Below the pieces are notes generated by a model. The model made no database searches and was not told where the DNA came from. It worked only from the letters and a program-made list of their open reading frames with translations. A DNA stretch of 64,000 bases, taken from positions 9,047,001 through 9,111,000 of the forward strand of contig CATNEN010000025.1 in the NCBI GenBank assembly GCA_950097015.1. Direction: 5' to 3'. The position numbers and the translations under genes are program-made. Positions 1-26,124 of the stretch are shown here, piece after piece (the stretch's first letter is position 1; each line of letters opens with the position of its first letter). This DNA is from Macrostomum hystrix. Lineage: Eukaryota > Platyhelminthes > Macrostomidae.

Positions 1-260
1 CGAGTAGAACACAACGAAATCGCCCCACATGGCCCAGGTGATGTACTCATAAATCGACCGGCTGCGCAGCTCGGGAGCGGGGAAGAAGCGAATGCCATTG
101 TACAGCCAGTCGTCGGGCACTCTCTCACCTTCCAGGGCGTCGAGGAAGACGCAGGTGACGTTGAAGGTGCGACAGAAACTGTTCAGAGCCGGGTGGAACG
201 ACTTGCCGGACACGGCCAACAGGTGGGCATCGGCTGGCAGCGTTGACACCGCCCTGCAGA
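1..260 (-). CDS. Unidentified protein, partial exon (runs off left edge)
   Basis: The minus strand is open from about 260 to 1 in one frame and reads like real protein: it begins CRAVSTLPADAHLLAVSGKS and ends with an aromatic-rich stretch (YEYITWAMWGDFVVFYS). An acceptor-like CTCAG lies just before 260, with an alternative GCAG giving a start at 253. The intron upstream (higher coordinates) opens directly into the 17-bp minisatellite. I do not recognise the family. Earlier exons were not found between 713 and 4700, so the upstream intron may be long or the gene may use exons I cannot see. Confidence 0.5.
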
Positions 261-266
261 CTGAGC

Positions 267-712
267 CAGGATAACAGGTGAGCCAGGATAACAGGTGAGC
301 CAGGATAACAGGTGAGCCAGGATAACAGGTGAGCCAGGATAACAGGTGAGCCAGGATAACAGGTGAGCCAGGATAACAGGTGAGCCAGGATAACAGGTGA
401 GCCAGGATAACAGGTGAGCCAGGATAACAGGTGAGCCAGGATAACAGGTGAGCCAGGATAACAGGTGAGCCAGGATAACAGGTGAGCCAGGATAACAGGT
501 GAGCCAGGATAACAAGTGAGCCAGGATAACAGGTGAGCCAGGACAACAGGTGAGCCAGGATAACAGGTGAGCCAGGATAACAGGTGAGCCAGGATAACAG
601 GTGAGCCAGGATAACAGGTGAGCCAGGATAACAGGTGAGCCAGGACAACAGGTGAGCCAGGATAACAAGTGAGCCAGGATAACAGGTGAGCCAGGATAAC
701 AGGTGAGCATGA
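267..712 (+). repeat. 17-bp minisatellite, GTGAGCCAGGATAACAG
   Basis: About 26 near-identical copies, starting within about 10 bp of the exon edge at 260. Read on the plus strand, every unit begins like a splice donor (GTGAGC) and ends like an acceptor (AACAG). The neighbouring exon is on the other strand. Confidence 0.95.
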
Positions 713-1299
713 GTTGAATACTTACTCTCAGCTAGTGCAAGGTCTTCTGAGTCAGGCAGTTTTGCTGTGTTGCTGAGTGCCTGAATCTGAGAATGAGACT
801 TTGAGCTCCCTAAAATAGAAATGAGTTCACTAGGAAATTAAAACGCCCAAAAAAGTAGCTATAAAAACGTCAGTCTTTTGCAAAACGATTCTCGGAATAC
901 ATCAGCTGGCCTACAATCGTTGTGAAATTGCTTCTGAACTTCCGGACTGAAAGTGGCCAATAAAACAATTTGTTGCTTTTGTAATTGCTTCCTCTGAATC
1001 TCTGGAAGCTGGAAAAAATTATTTTGTCATAAAATGATTGGCTGGGTCACGCAACAAACGCAAACGCTGGCTCACACGCATGCACTCTCCATTCAATGTT
1101 TTCCACTGTCCCAGAAACCATATTTGTGGTCACGAGGGAAATGACAGTTAGCAAACTGGTGAGCATTGTGCTGCTGACGGAGCCTGGTGGCCTTGAGATG
1201 ACGCTTTGGTAATAGGTCAGCTATAATGATAGTGAGTATTGATATACGAGTATGTACTTAGGTAACAACCAATAGAGATAGAAATGGCACCTAATCTGC
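713..1299. other. Non-coding, AT-rich
   Basis: No exon, RNA gene or repeat recognised. Confidence 0.5.
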
Positions 1300-1530
1300 G
1301 TGGGACAGGGGCTCGCGCCAAGGTCTCTGAGCTCGGTTCCGCGTTGAGGCCACGTTTTCATTTGGGGCGCAGCCGCGGATAGAGTGTACACTGCCTGACG
1401 ATGATGAAGTCAGGGCTGATGTACACACCTGTGTGAGTGTATGCTCAGGAGTCAGCGAAAAATGGTTACTAATAGCACAACACTAATTGTGTTATAGGTT
1501 TCCACAGCCCTCCTCAAAATAAATTGTTTT
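1300..1530 (+). mobile_element. SINE family 1, copy A (degenerate)
   Basis: Shares the body of the other family-1 copies: TTTGGGGCGCAGCCGCGG, then TACACTGCCTGACGATGA, then GATGTACACACCTGTG, CAGGAGTCAGCG and CCACAGCCCTCCT. The tRNA-like head is worn. It faces copy B. Confidence 0.7.
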
Positions 1531-1599
1531 ATTAATAACAGATCGAGTGCAACAGGATCAATAATAATAAAAGCAATACTAGTCATAACAATAATAATT

Positions 1600-1940
1600 A
1601 TAATAATAATAATTACAGTAGGGCTGTGGGGAATGGCACATCATTTGGCGACAGTAGACCCGCAGCCAGCGAGCAGCCAATTCTGCCCATTCCGCTGACT
1701 CCTGAGCACACACGCACACAGATACTGTACGCAGGCACACGCTCACACAGGTGTGTACATCTGCCCTGACTTTCTCATCGTCTGGCAGTGTACACTCTCA
1801 CTGTGCCTTGGAGGTTGGCCCTCAAGGGCGTCTCTCCGCGGCTGCGCCCCAAATGAATGTTGCCTCGCCGCGGAATCGAACTTAGGGACCTTGGTGCGAG
1901 AGGCAAACGTGATAACCGCTCTGCCACTCACCCAATGTGC
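1600..1940 (-). mobile_element. SINE family 1, copy B
   Basis: Nearly full-length reverse-oriented copy. On the minus strand the head reads GTGGCAGAGCGGTTATCACG (A-box like), followed by AAGTTCGATTCCG (B-box like), the GCAGCCGCGG body and an AAT/ATT-rich tail near 1560-1620. The tRNA-like head with internal Pol III promoter boxes and the simple tail are the SINE hallmarks. Confidence 0.8.
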
Positions 1941-2599
1941 TACAATATCAAGGTGGAACTCACTCGTGCCAGTTGTTTAATCAGCCAACAGCCAAATGGA
2001 GTCCTGCTCTTATCAAGCCAAAAAATAACTGCCAAAGTGTGTGCCAGTATTTGAGCATTTATATACTGAACCGGCAGAGCGGCTACCCAGGCTTAGTCTA
2101 CTCTCATAGCTTTACGGACCAATCGTGGGCAAAGCCTGCAGCTTCCATCGCTTCATCAGTCAGTCCCAGTGTCTGCTTAACTGTGAGCAAGCAGTCAGGT
2201 CTCGTTGGACACATTATGTTTTTCTTCCTGTGCCCCGTGGGTTTGGTCACACAGATACTGTCCCACCAGGGGAGACCTGCCACTCGTTTGATTGATTGCC
2301 ACTGAGCATTGAATAATCCCAATGTCTGTTGGCTTTATTTCCTGTGATAGAAACTCATCAGTTGAATTAGTGACTTCGAAGCATGCAGCCATGAATTTTT
2401 ATGAGCAAATTCAGTCAACGGTTTTTACAATTTAATTATTTATACCAGTTTTGTGGGCCTCATATAGTATTATCATTCTAATCTATTTAGAATGAGATGT
2501 TTAACTCCACGACATGATACACTACTTGACTGAGTAGTGACGAAAGTCACGTAAGATTCATAAAATCTTTGTTATATTAGGTGGTATTACAGTCAATAT
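1941..2599. other. Intergenic/intronic, nothing firm
   Basis: A short minus-strand open frame (2104-2322) has no recognisable features. No splice-supported exon seen. Confidence 0.4.
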
Positions 2600-4290
2600 A
2601 GACTGAATAGATTGAACAGCCAACAAGTAAAGCAGTGAATTTTTATGTCTAACAGGTAAATATTTCTGTCTAACAGGTGAAATTTTCTGTCTAACAGGTC
2701 AATATTACTGTCTAACAGGTGAATATTTCTGTCTAACAGGCGAATATTCCTTACTAACAGATGAATATTTCTTATCATACAGGTGAAAATTTCTGTCTAA
2801 CAGGTAAATTTTTATGTATAACAGGTCAATTATCTGTCTAACAGGTGAATATTCCTGTCTAACAGGTGAATATTCCTATCTAACAGATGAATATTTCTTG
2901 TCATACAGGTGAACATTTCTGTCTAACAGGTGAATATTCCTGTCTAACAGGTGAATATTCCTGTCTAACAGGTGAATATTTCCTGTCAAACAGGTGAGTA
3001 TTCCTGTCTAATAGGTGAATATTTCCTGTCAAACATGTGAATATTTCCTGTCAAACAGGTGAATATTTCCTGTCAAATATGTGAATATTTCTGTCTAACA
3101 GGTGAATATTTCCCGTCAAACAGGTGAATATTTCTGTCTAACAGGTGAATATTTCCTGTCAAACAGGTGAATATTTCCTGTCTAACAGGTGAATATTCCT
3201 GTCTAACAGGTGAATATATTCTGTCAAACAGGTGAGCATTTCTGTCTAACAGGTTCATTTTTATGTATAACAGGTCAATTATCTGTCTATCAGTTGAATA
3301 TTCCTGTTTAACAGGTGAATATTTCCTGTCTAACAGGTGAATATTCCTGTGTAACAGGTGAATATTTCCTGTCAAACAGGTGAGTATTCCTCTCTAATAG
3401 GTGAATATTTCCTGTCAAACATGTGAATATTTCCTGTCAAACAGGTGAATATTTCCTGTCAAACATGTGAATATTTCCTGTCAAACATGTGAATATTTCT
3501 GTCTAACAGGTGAATATTTCCTGTCAAACAGGTGAATATTTCTGTCTAACAGGTGAATATTCCTGTGTAACAGGTGAATATTTCCTGTCAAACAGGTGAG
3601 TATTCCTCTCTAATAGGTGAATATTTCCTGTCAAACATGTGAATATTTCCTGTCAAACAGGTGAATATTTCCTGTCAAACATGTGAATATTTCCTGTCAA
3701 ACATGTGAATATTTCTGTCTAACAGGTGAATATTTCCTGTCAAACAGGTGAATATTTCTGTCTAACAGGTGAATATTTCCTGTCAAACAGGTGAATATTT
3801 CCTGTCAAACATGTGAATATTTCTGTCTAACAGGTGAATATCTCCTGTCAAACATGTGAATATTTCTGTCTAACAGGTGAATATTTCTGTCTAACAGGTG
3901 AATATTTCTTGTCTAACAGGTGAACATTTCTTGTCTAACAGGTGAACATTTCTGTCTAACAGGTGAATATTTCTTGTCTAACAGGTGAACATTTCTGTCT
4001 AACAGGTGAATATTCCTTACTAACAGGTGAATATTTCTTGTCTAACAGGTGAACATTTCTGTCTAACAGGTTAATTTTTATGTATAACAGGTCAATTAAT
4101 TGTCTAACATGTGAATATTTCTGTCTAAAAGGTGAACATTTCTGTCTAACAGGTCAATATTCCTGTCAAACAGGTGAATATTTCTGTCAAACAGGTGAAT
4201 ATTTCTGTCAAACAGGTGAATATTTCCTGTCAAACAGGTGAATATTTCCTGTCAAACAGGTGAATATTCCTGCATAGCAGTTAACTTTGT
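2600..4290 (+). repeat. 21-22-bp minisatellite (GTGAATATTTCCTG...CTAACAG family)
   Basis: Roughly 75-80 imperfect copies over 1.7 kb. Each unit starts GTGAATAT, has a pyrimidine-rich middle (TTTCTGTCT or TTCCTGTCA) and ends CTAACAG or CAAACAG, so each looks like a tiny GT-AG intron. The same family occurs inverted at 26125-26920. Confidence 0.95.
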
Positions 4291-4786
4291 CCTGCTACCA
4301 GGGTGCAATATTTCTTTAATGAGTTTTCCGGTCTGACAGTAATTAATTGCTGTTGTAGATTCTTTCTTTACGAAAGTATCCTTGGAAGATCGCGTCATAG
4401 ATTTATAATTAGCTTGTGATATCCGGCTTTAGTTATATTATCCCAGTCTACTCGGTCGTTTAAGAACTATTCTGGCAACTAGAGTCAGTTCTTCCCACCC
4501 GAACTGCGCAGGAATATTCCTTGTCGATGTCCTCTCAAATAGAAAAAATCGATCCATGCATGCAATGCGCGCAGAGCAAATGAAATTTCAAGAACAGAAG
4601 ACAGGTTTGAGTCAAGAAACTAATCGACCAGAAACGCGAGTTCAAGGCACTCCCGAAGCCAAAGTCCATTGCTCTCAGCCGCTCAGAACAGTTTAGAACC
4701 TAGACTCAAAAAGAGACAAGAAGAGAGATTCTCCAACAAGCAAAGAGCTCTATGCTAACTGCTTGTTGATATTAAAGTCCTCCACA
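4291..4786. other. 5' flank of the two-TM gene
   Basis: No array and no clear exon. The promoter of the gene at 4787 may lie here; no clear TATA element seen. Confidence 0.4.
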
Positions 4787-5323
4787 ATGCCCAGCTCTAG
4801 TTGCCTCGGGGACATTGGCAGTCACGTGTACATCAGCGACCAGTCCAAGGACCAGCTGACTGCTGGCCTTCGGATTCGCTTGAATGTGGCCGCGCTTTGC
4901 CTCGGCTTCTGCCTGTTCGGCCTGTTCTGCGCCTGCCTGCTTATCATCCTGGCTGCCGCTGATCGAGACGGCGACGGGGTCAGCGTCAGCTCTCCGTCTT
5001 TGAGCACCCGGTCGATGCGGCAGGCGGCCTACTGGCTGTTCGGCTGCGCTGGAGGCGGCAGTGTGGTGTCCTGCCTGGTGTGGCTGACACTGGTGCGAAT
5101 GGCCCACTGCCAGTTGCGAGACCATGAGCACATGCTCGCCAGGGATCGCTACCAGTTCCCCGGGGAGGATCAGCGGCGTGTCGGCGTTTCCATGGAGACT
5201 GTGGTTGCTAACAGCATCAAGCAGCAGCAGCAGCAGCAGCAACAGCAGGAGTTGAGGCAGCAGAGAAGCGATCAGAGAGGTCAGCAGTTGGGTTCGGTTG
5301 TGGAAGAGAGACTAGTTTTATGA
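4787..5323 (+). CDS. Orphan small membrane protein, two predicted TM segments, polyQ tail
   Basis: Uninterrupted 178-codon frame starting at the first ATG (MPSSSCLGDIGSHVY). Two hydrophobic spans are visible: residues about 37-58 (VAALCLGFCLFGLFCACLLI) and about 80-105 (YWLFGCAGGGSVVSCLVWLT). A short acidic/serine loop separates them, and the C-terminal tail is charged with nine glutamines near residue 146. The arrangement predicts a double-spanning membrane protein with both ends on one side. I do not recognise a family. The opposite strand is also open for 156 codons, but only the plus frame shows the TM pattern. An unseen 5' exon is possible. Confidence 0.55.
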   Translation: MPSSSCLGDIGSHVYISDQSKDQLTAGLRIRLNVAALCLGFCLFGLFCACLLIILAAADRDGDGVSVSSPSLSTRSMRQAAYWLFGCAGGGSVVSCLVWLTLVRMAHCQLRDHEHMLARDRYQFPGEDQRRVGVSMETVVANSIKQQQQQQQQQELRQQRSDQRGQQLGSVVEERLVL

Positions 5324-5636
5324 TCATTGTGCCTCCAATAATTTTGCTTTTGTTTTTTCGACATTGAGAGACATTGCAAGTCAGTGAGTTAAAGAGTAGA
5401 GTAGACAAAGATTGAGGTAGATACGAGCCGTAGATTTGCGACGTGAGGGAGATGAGGAGTGAGGTAGATTGATTGAATGTCGCCATTTTTTATTACTAGA
5501 CGTTTTAGAATATGTATTTAATGACTGTAAATATACACAAATTTTATTATTTGTGACCATTCATTGTAACGTGAGAGTTCTCAGATTTTGATTCACGATC
5601 TTAATTTGTCTGTTTCTCACTTCGCCACAACTTCTT

Positions 5637-7010
5637 ACCTCAATGTCTACCCCACCGACACCAACCTCACTCCATCTCTACCCACCGACACCCACCTCAC
5701 TCAATCTCTACCCCACCGACACCAACCACACTCCATCTCTACCCACTGACACCCACCTCACTTAATCTGACCTTAGCGACACCCAACTCACTCAATCTCT
5801 ACCCCACCGACACTAACCTCACTCCATCTCTACCCACCGACACCCACCTCACTCAATCTCTACCCCACCGACACCAACCACACTCCATCTCTACCCACCG
5901 ACACCCACCTCACTCAATCTCTACCCCACCGACACTAACCACACTCCATCTCTACCCACCGACACCCACCTCACTCAATCTGACCTTAGCGACACCCACC
6001 TCACTCAATCTCTACCCCACCGACACCAATCACACTCCATCTCTACCCCACCGACACCAACCTCACTCCATCTCTACCCCACCGACAACCCACCTCACTC
6101 AATCTCTACCCCACCGACACCAACCTCACTCCATCTCTACCCCACCGACAACCCACCTCACTCAATCTCTACCCCACCGACACCAACCACACTCCATCTC
6201 TACCCACCGACACCCACCTCACTCAATCTGACCTTAGTGACACCCACCCCACTCAATCTCTACCCCACCGACACCCACCTCACTCCATCTCTACCCACCG
6301 ACACCCACCTCACTCAATCTCTACCCCACCGACACCCACCTCACTCCATCTCTACCCCACCGACAACCCACCTCACTCAATCTCTACCCCACCGACACCA
6401 ACCTCACTCCATCTCTACCCCACCGACAACCCACCTCACTCAATCTCTACCCCGCCGACACCAACCACACTCCATCTCTACCCACCGACACCCACCTCAC
6501 TCAATCTCTACCCCACCGACACCAACCTCACTCCATCTCTACCCCACCGACAACCCACCTCACTCAATCTCCACCCCACCGACACCAACCTCACTCCATC
6601 TCTACCCCACCGACACCAACCTCACTCCATCTCTACCCCACCGACAACCCACCTCACTCAATCTCTACCCCGCCGACACCAACCACACTCCATCTCTACC
6701 CACCGACACCCACCTCACTCAATCTCTACCCCACCGACACTAACCACACTCCATCTCTACCCCACCGACACCCACCTCACTCCATCTCTACCCACCGACA
6801 CCCACCTCACTCAATCTCTACCCCACCGACACCAACCACACTCCATCTGACCTTAGCGACACCCACCTCACTCAATCTCTACCCCACCGACACCCACCTC
6901 ACTCAATCTCTACCCCACCGACACCCACCTCACTCAATCTCTACCCCACCGACAATCCATCTTACTCTATCTCTACCCCACCGACAACCCACCTTACTCA
7001 AACTCTACCC
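5637..7010 (+). repeat. 30-31-bp minisatellite (CTCACTCAATCTCTACCCCA...)
   Basis: About 44 copies mixing a few variant units (CCACCGACACCAACCTCACT, CCACCGACAACCCACCTCAC), sometimes interrupted by TGACCTTAGCGACACC. It fills the space between the two-TM gene and the CaMKK 3' end. The open frame inside is a by-product of the repeat. Confidence 0.95.
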
Positions 7011-7184
7011 TTTCGAACCCAGCTCAACACATCTTTTCCCCCGACACCAAAAGCAGAAACAGGTCCATGAGGAAAATGTTAGCATCAAAACAAGGCAATC
7101 ATGTTTAGGGAATGCTAAATTCAATTTATTTCGCACACACAAAAATCTCGCACAATGTGCAGAGCATCCTTAAGTAGAACCTAT

Positions 7185-21597
<14,413 letters not shown>

Positions 21598-21989
21598 TAG
21601 TCCTGTTAGCTGCTGCTGCTGCTCCTCTTGGTACAGCTGTTGGAATTGACGTAGCGAAGGTCCTGGACTCGATCTCCTTCGACACCAACCGCCCCTGCCG
21701 CCGCTGGCTACTTCGGTGGAGTCATCGGCTTCGTCGCAATGGCCACAAACAAGGAGCTGCTGTCTGGTTTGGTTTGGATTTCGATAGCATTTGAGACATT
21801 TCTAGAACTGCAAGCAACAGTGATGAGACTATCGGATGGACAGAAGCAGGGGGAGCAGAGGAACAGATAGCTCGAGCTCGCTTATCAGAGTCTGGCTGTT
21901 TGCTCGCGCGTGACTTCCCAGTGCCAGATGATGAATCGAGGACAGATAAATGCATTGGGGACCGGATTGCGGCTCGATTCGGAACTAGC

Positions 21990-22313
21990 TTACCGGGCTG
22001 GCTGCTGGGTTGGGATCGACCCCTGAGCTGCTCCGACTCCTGCTGATTTTATGGGGGGCAGGGAAGAAGTCGCCGCTGCCGCTGCCGCTGCCGCCGCTGC
22101 TGCTGCTGCTGCTGCTGTTGCTACGTCTGAGAAAATTGTTAAACAAGAGGCGGCATTTTTTTCTGTTGGAGTTTTTTCTACTTCAGTAGCGCGGCAAACA
22201 AATTTTCTGCAGCGGCTCTCCCTATTTATACTTTTTCTATCCATGCTGATTTGGACACCAATTGACCAATTATTGTAACCATTGCAACAGCTGCAGCCTT
22301 CGTTTGATGCCAT
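21990..22313 (-). CDS. Possible small open frame with polyalanine
   Basis: Minus-strand ATG frame of 107 codons (MASNEGCSCCNGYNNWS...) with a run of about 15 alanines and a donor-like CCCG|GTAAGC at its end (about 21996). It could be a 5' exon near CaMKK, but its phase does not join the 21801 acceptor. Low support. Confidence 0.2.
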   Translation of the reverse strand: MASNEGCSCCNGYNNWSIGVQISMDRKSINRESRCRKFVCRATEVEKTPTEKNAASCLTIFSDVATAAAAAAAAAAAAAAATSSLPPIKSAGVGAAQGSIPTQQPAR

Positions 22314-22464
22314 GTTTCTTTGATGACCAGCCAGTTTTTCAAATGATCACAAAATTGGTCTTCTACGCCAACGGCTGAAAAATTTTCACTTGATTGTGAC
22401 TGCAAAGAAAAAATCTATTTCTATGTAACCAAAGCAGCAAAAGGCATCAAAAGGCATCAGCATG

Positions 22465-23935
22465 GATTAAGAATCGGCGAATTTTAAGAATCGGGCGACT
22501 TTTGAGAATCGGGCGACTTTTGAGAATCGGCGAGTTTTGAGAATCGGCGAATTTGGAGAATCGGCGACTTTTGAGAATCGGGTGACTTTTGAGAATCGGC
22601 GACTTTTGAGAATCGGCGAATTTGGAGAATCGGCGACTTTTAAGAATCGGTGACTTTTGAAAATCGGCGACTTTTGAGAATCGGCGAGTTTTGAGAATCG
22701 GCGACTTTCGGGAATCGGCGACTTTTGAGAATCGGCGAGTTTTGAGAATCGGCGAATTTGGAGAATCGGCGACTTTTGAGAATCGGGTGACTTTTGAGAA
22801 TCGGCGACTTTTAAGAATCGGTGACTTTTGAAAATCGGCGACTTTTGAGAATCGGCGAGTTTTGAGAATCGGCGACTTTCGAGAATCGGCGACTTTTGAG
22901 AATCGTCGAATTTTGAGAATCGGCGAATTTTGAGAATCGGCGACTCTTGAGAATCGGCGAATTTTGAGAATCGGCGACTTTTGAGAATCGGCGACTTTTG
23001 AGAATCGGCGACTTTTGAGAATCGGCGACTTTTGAGAATCGGCGACTTTTGAGAATCGGGCGACTTTTGAGAATCGGCGAATTTTGAGAACCGGCGACTT
23101 TAAAAAATCGGCGACTTTTGAGAATCGGCGACTTTTGAGAATCGGTGACTTTTGAAAATCGGCGACTTTTGAGAATCGGCGAGTTTTGAGAATCGGCGAC
23201 TTTTGAGAATCGGCGAATTTTGAGAATCGGCGAATTTTGAGAATCGGCGACTTTTGAGAATCGGCGACTTTTGAGAATCGACGACTTTTGAGAATCGGCG
23301 ACTTTTGAGAATCGGCGACTTTTGAGAATCGGCGACTTTTGAGAATCGGCGACTTTTGAGAATCGGGCGACTTTTGAGAATCGGCGAATTTTGAGAACCG
23401 GCGACTTTAAAAAATCGGCGACTTTTGAGAATCGGCGACTTTTGAGAATCGGTGACTTTTGAAAATCGGCGACTTTTGAGAATCGGCGAGTTTTGAGAAT
23501 CGGCGACTTTTGAGAATCGGCGAATTTTGAGAATCGGCGAATTTTGAGAATCGGCGAATTTTGAGAATCGGCGACTTTTGAGAATCGGCGAATTTTGAGA
23601 ATCGGCGAATTTTGAGAATCGGCGACTTTTGAAAATCGGCGACTTTTGAGAATCGGTGACTTGAAAATCGGCGAATTTTGAGAATCGGCGACTTTTGAGA
23701 ATCGGCGACTTTTGAGAATCGGCGACTTTTGAAAATCGGCGACTTTTGAGAATTGGGGACTTTTGAGAATCGGCGACTTTTGAGAATTGGCGACTTTTGA
23801 GAATCGGTGACTTTTGGAAATTGACGAATTTTCACAATAAGCCAATTTTGAGAAACTGGCAATTTTCAATATCAGCCAATTTTAGGAATCGGCAATTTTT
23901 TTAATCGGCGACTATTAAGAGTCGGCGACTGCGAT
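22465..23935 (-). repeat. 16-17-bp minisatellite
   Basis: About 85 copies of GAGAATCGGCGACTTTT with A/G variants (GCGAATTTT, GGGCGACTT). A block including AACCGGCGACTTTAAAAAATC is present twice (about 23085 and 23395). Confidence 0.95.
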
Positions 23936-24218
23936 TTTTTGTACACAAGAATAAGGTGTGCTTTTGCACCAAAAGGCCTGTCCATCCTCAAGTTGAACCC
24001 TAAGAGATTAGAGTTCAGACGTAGGCTTGACTTTTTAGCCTATACTTATGACCAAGCTCTGGCCTTTGTATATAATTGATAACTTATTTATGGGAGACAC
24101 CAGCGTGTCTATTTATATCGCGGCAATATTTTATATTTAGTAACCGAAATTTATCCAACTGAAACGTTAGCCTCTCGAAATAGCACTGCAAACACACCAT
24201 GGAATGCAGCATGCTCAC

Positions 24219-24349
24219 TATTGTCTTTGTCGTTGTAGCCAACTCTTGTAAGCAGTGTCTCCATGGCCGATCTCAGGGCACTGGCGTCGGGTAGCGAGTT
24301 CATGTTTGAGCATAGAGTGACCAGGCTGTCAGGCTTGATGGGATGCGAG
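24219..24349 (-). CDS. Candidate isolated exon
   Basis: 131 bp on the minus strand between an acceptor-like TTTGAAG and a donor GTGAGC. The 43-codon reading (SHPIKPDSLVTLCSNMNSLP ... RVGYNDKDN) has good protein character. No family recognised and no neighbouring exon fixed. Confidence 0.3.
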
Positions 24350-24660
24350 CTTCAAACGAGAAGCTGCTCAACAAGGGATTCGATTTCGCAGGCCCAGCTT
24401 AGACTGGCGAGATTTTCTCTCTATCTGGTTGCTGGGCAAGACAAACTGCATCTGAGATATCCCGCCTAACACAGACCCTAACCCACGCCCATCCTCTCCC
24501 CAATCGCAATCAGTGATCGAGGCCGGATGGAGACGAGTTTAGAGTAAGGCGGGAGAGAAGTAGGGCCAGTGCCAAATAACTGATCGCTGACTGGTCCGCA
24601 TGGCAACTAGCCCAGATCTGTTCTCTGCTCAGGAGAGTAGCTGCATAGCAGATATAGCAG

Positions 24661-25340
24661 TATCTCATCCTCTCCCTTCCGTCTCATCCTCTCCCTTCCT
24701 TCTCACCATCTCCCTTCCTTCTCACCATCTCCCTTCCTTCTCACCATCTCCCTTCCTTCTCATCCTCTCCCTTCCTTCTCACCATCTCCCTTCCGTCTCA
24801 TCCTCTCCATTCCGTCTCATCCTCTCCCTTCCGTCTCATCCTCTCCCTTCCGTCTCATCCTCTCCCTTCCTTCTCACCATCTCCCTTCCTTCTCACCATC
24901 TCCCTTCCTTCTCACCATCTCCCTTCCGTCTCATCCTCTCCCTTCCTTCTCACCATCTCCCTTCCTTCTCACCATCTCCCTTCCTTCTCACCATCTCCCT
25001 TCCTTCTCACCATCTCCCTTCCTTCTCACCATCTTCCTTCCTTCTCAACATCTCCCTTCCTTCTCAACATCTCCCTTCCGTCTCATCCTCTCCCTTCCTT
25101 CTCACCATCTCCCTTCCTTCTCATCCTCTCCCTTCCTTCTCACCATCTCCCTTCCTTCTCACCATCTCCCTTCCGTCTCATCCTCTCCCTTCCTTCTCAT
25201 CCTCTCCGTTCCTTCTCATCCTCTCCCTTCGTTCTCATCTTCTCCCTTCCGTCTCATCCTCTCCCTTCCTTCTCATGCTCTCCCATGTTCCTTCTCATGC
25301 TCCCCCATATTACTTCTCATGCTCTCCCATATTCCTCCTC
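24661..25340 (+). repeat. About 19-bp pyrimidine-rich minisatellite
   Basis: About 36 copies mixing CTTCCTTCTCACCATCTCC and CTTCCGTCTCATCCTCTCC. Almost pure C/T on the plus strand. The plus open frame through it is not a gene. Confidence 0.95.
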
Positions 25341-25374
25341 ATGGGAGAAAGTGGGCTGGGGAACTTGCGCTGAC

Positions 25375-26110
25375 AATCCCATGCAGATTTGCATCCCCTC
25401 GAGCACTAGCTATTTTCAAACTTTTAGGAGAAAATGTGAGAAGAAAACGAATGGATTTTTTGACATTCTGAGCTCAACTGTCCCCCGGCGCCAGCTTCTC
25501 CTAGGGGCTGCATTTGAAAGATTCGATTCCCTGGATGGAGCTGGCCCCAACCCTCTCCCTAGCAATCTATATCAGGGGCACTGACAGCAGGCAGTCCCAG
25601 ATATAGTTTCATATTTCCACTCTGTTCTCTACTGCAAAATTCCTAATGCCTTGGCTGCCCAGTTGAGAGCACTCAAAGAAGTGGACCTTCTTTTGCTTCG
25701 ACACGCCAGCAACGTTTCGGGCTGCTCAAGGGTGGTGAGGAGAGAGAGAGTGATAAGGCGAACTGAACTAAAAGTTCGACCCAATTAACAGTGTCCAGCC
25801 GTGTGTCGCCCGAAAACGAGAATATTTCGGACCAGAAATTCGTTGCGGGAGGCGGTGAGGTTCGGCAGTAATTTGATTGCGTGCTGCTGCGGCAAGAACA
25901 ATTTCTGTTTACTTGTACTAACGAGAAACAGAAGAGCCCGATTTGCACTTTCTAGCCCGGCCTCTGGAATGCAATCCGCAATGAGAGGCACGGCAACTAT
26001 ACACACACTTATCTGGAACTCGAAATGAGTTTCATGTCAGATGCTATTGGAATAAGTGGGACAGTTCACCCGGTTTGACACAGATAAAATAATTTAGAAC
26101 AACAACAAAC
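25375..26110. other. No supported gene
   Basis: Short overlapping frames on both strands without splice or family support. Confidence 0.4.
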
Positions 26111-26124
26111 TTGCTCTCAAACTA

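Noticed and set aside
183-710. 175-aa minus-strand frame of repeated LLSWLTCYPGSPVILAH
   Set aside because: Translation of the 17-bp array; no gene evidence.
267-4290. CRISPR-like array
   Set aside because: Repeats are contiguous without unique spacers, in a eukaryotic genome.
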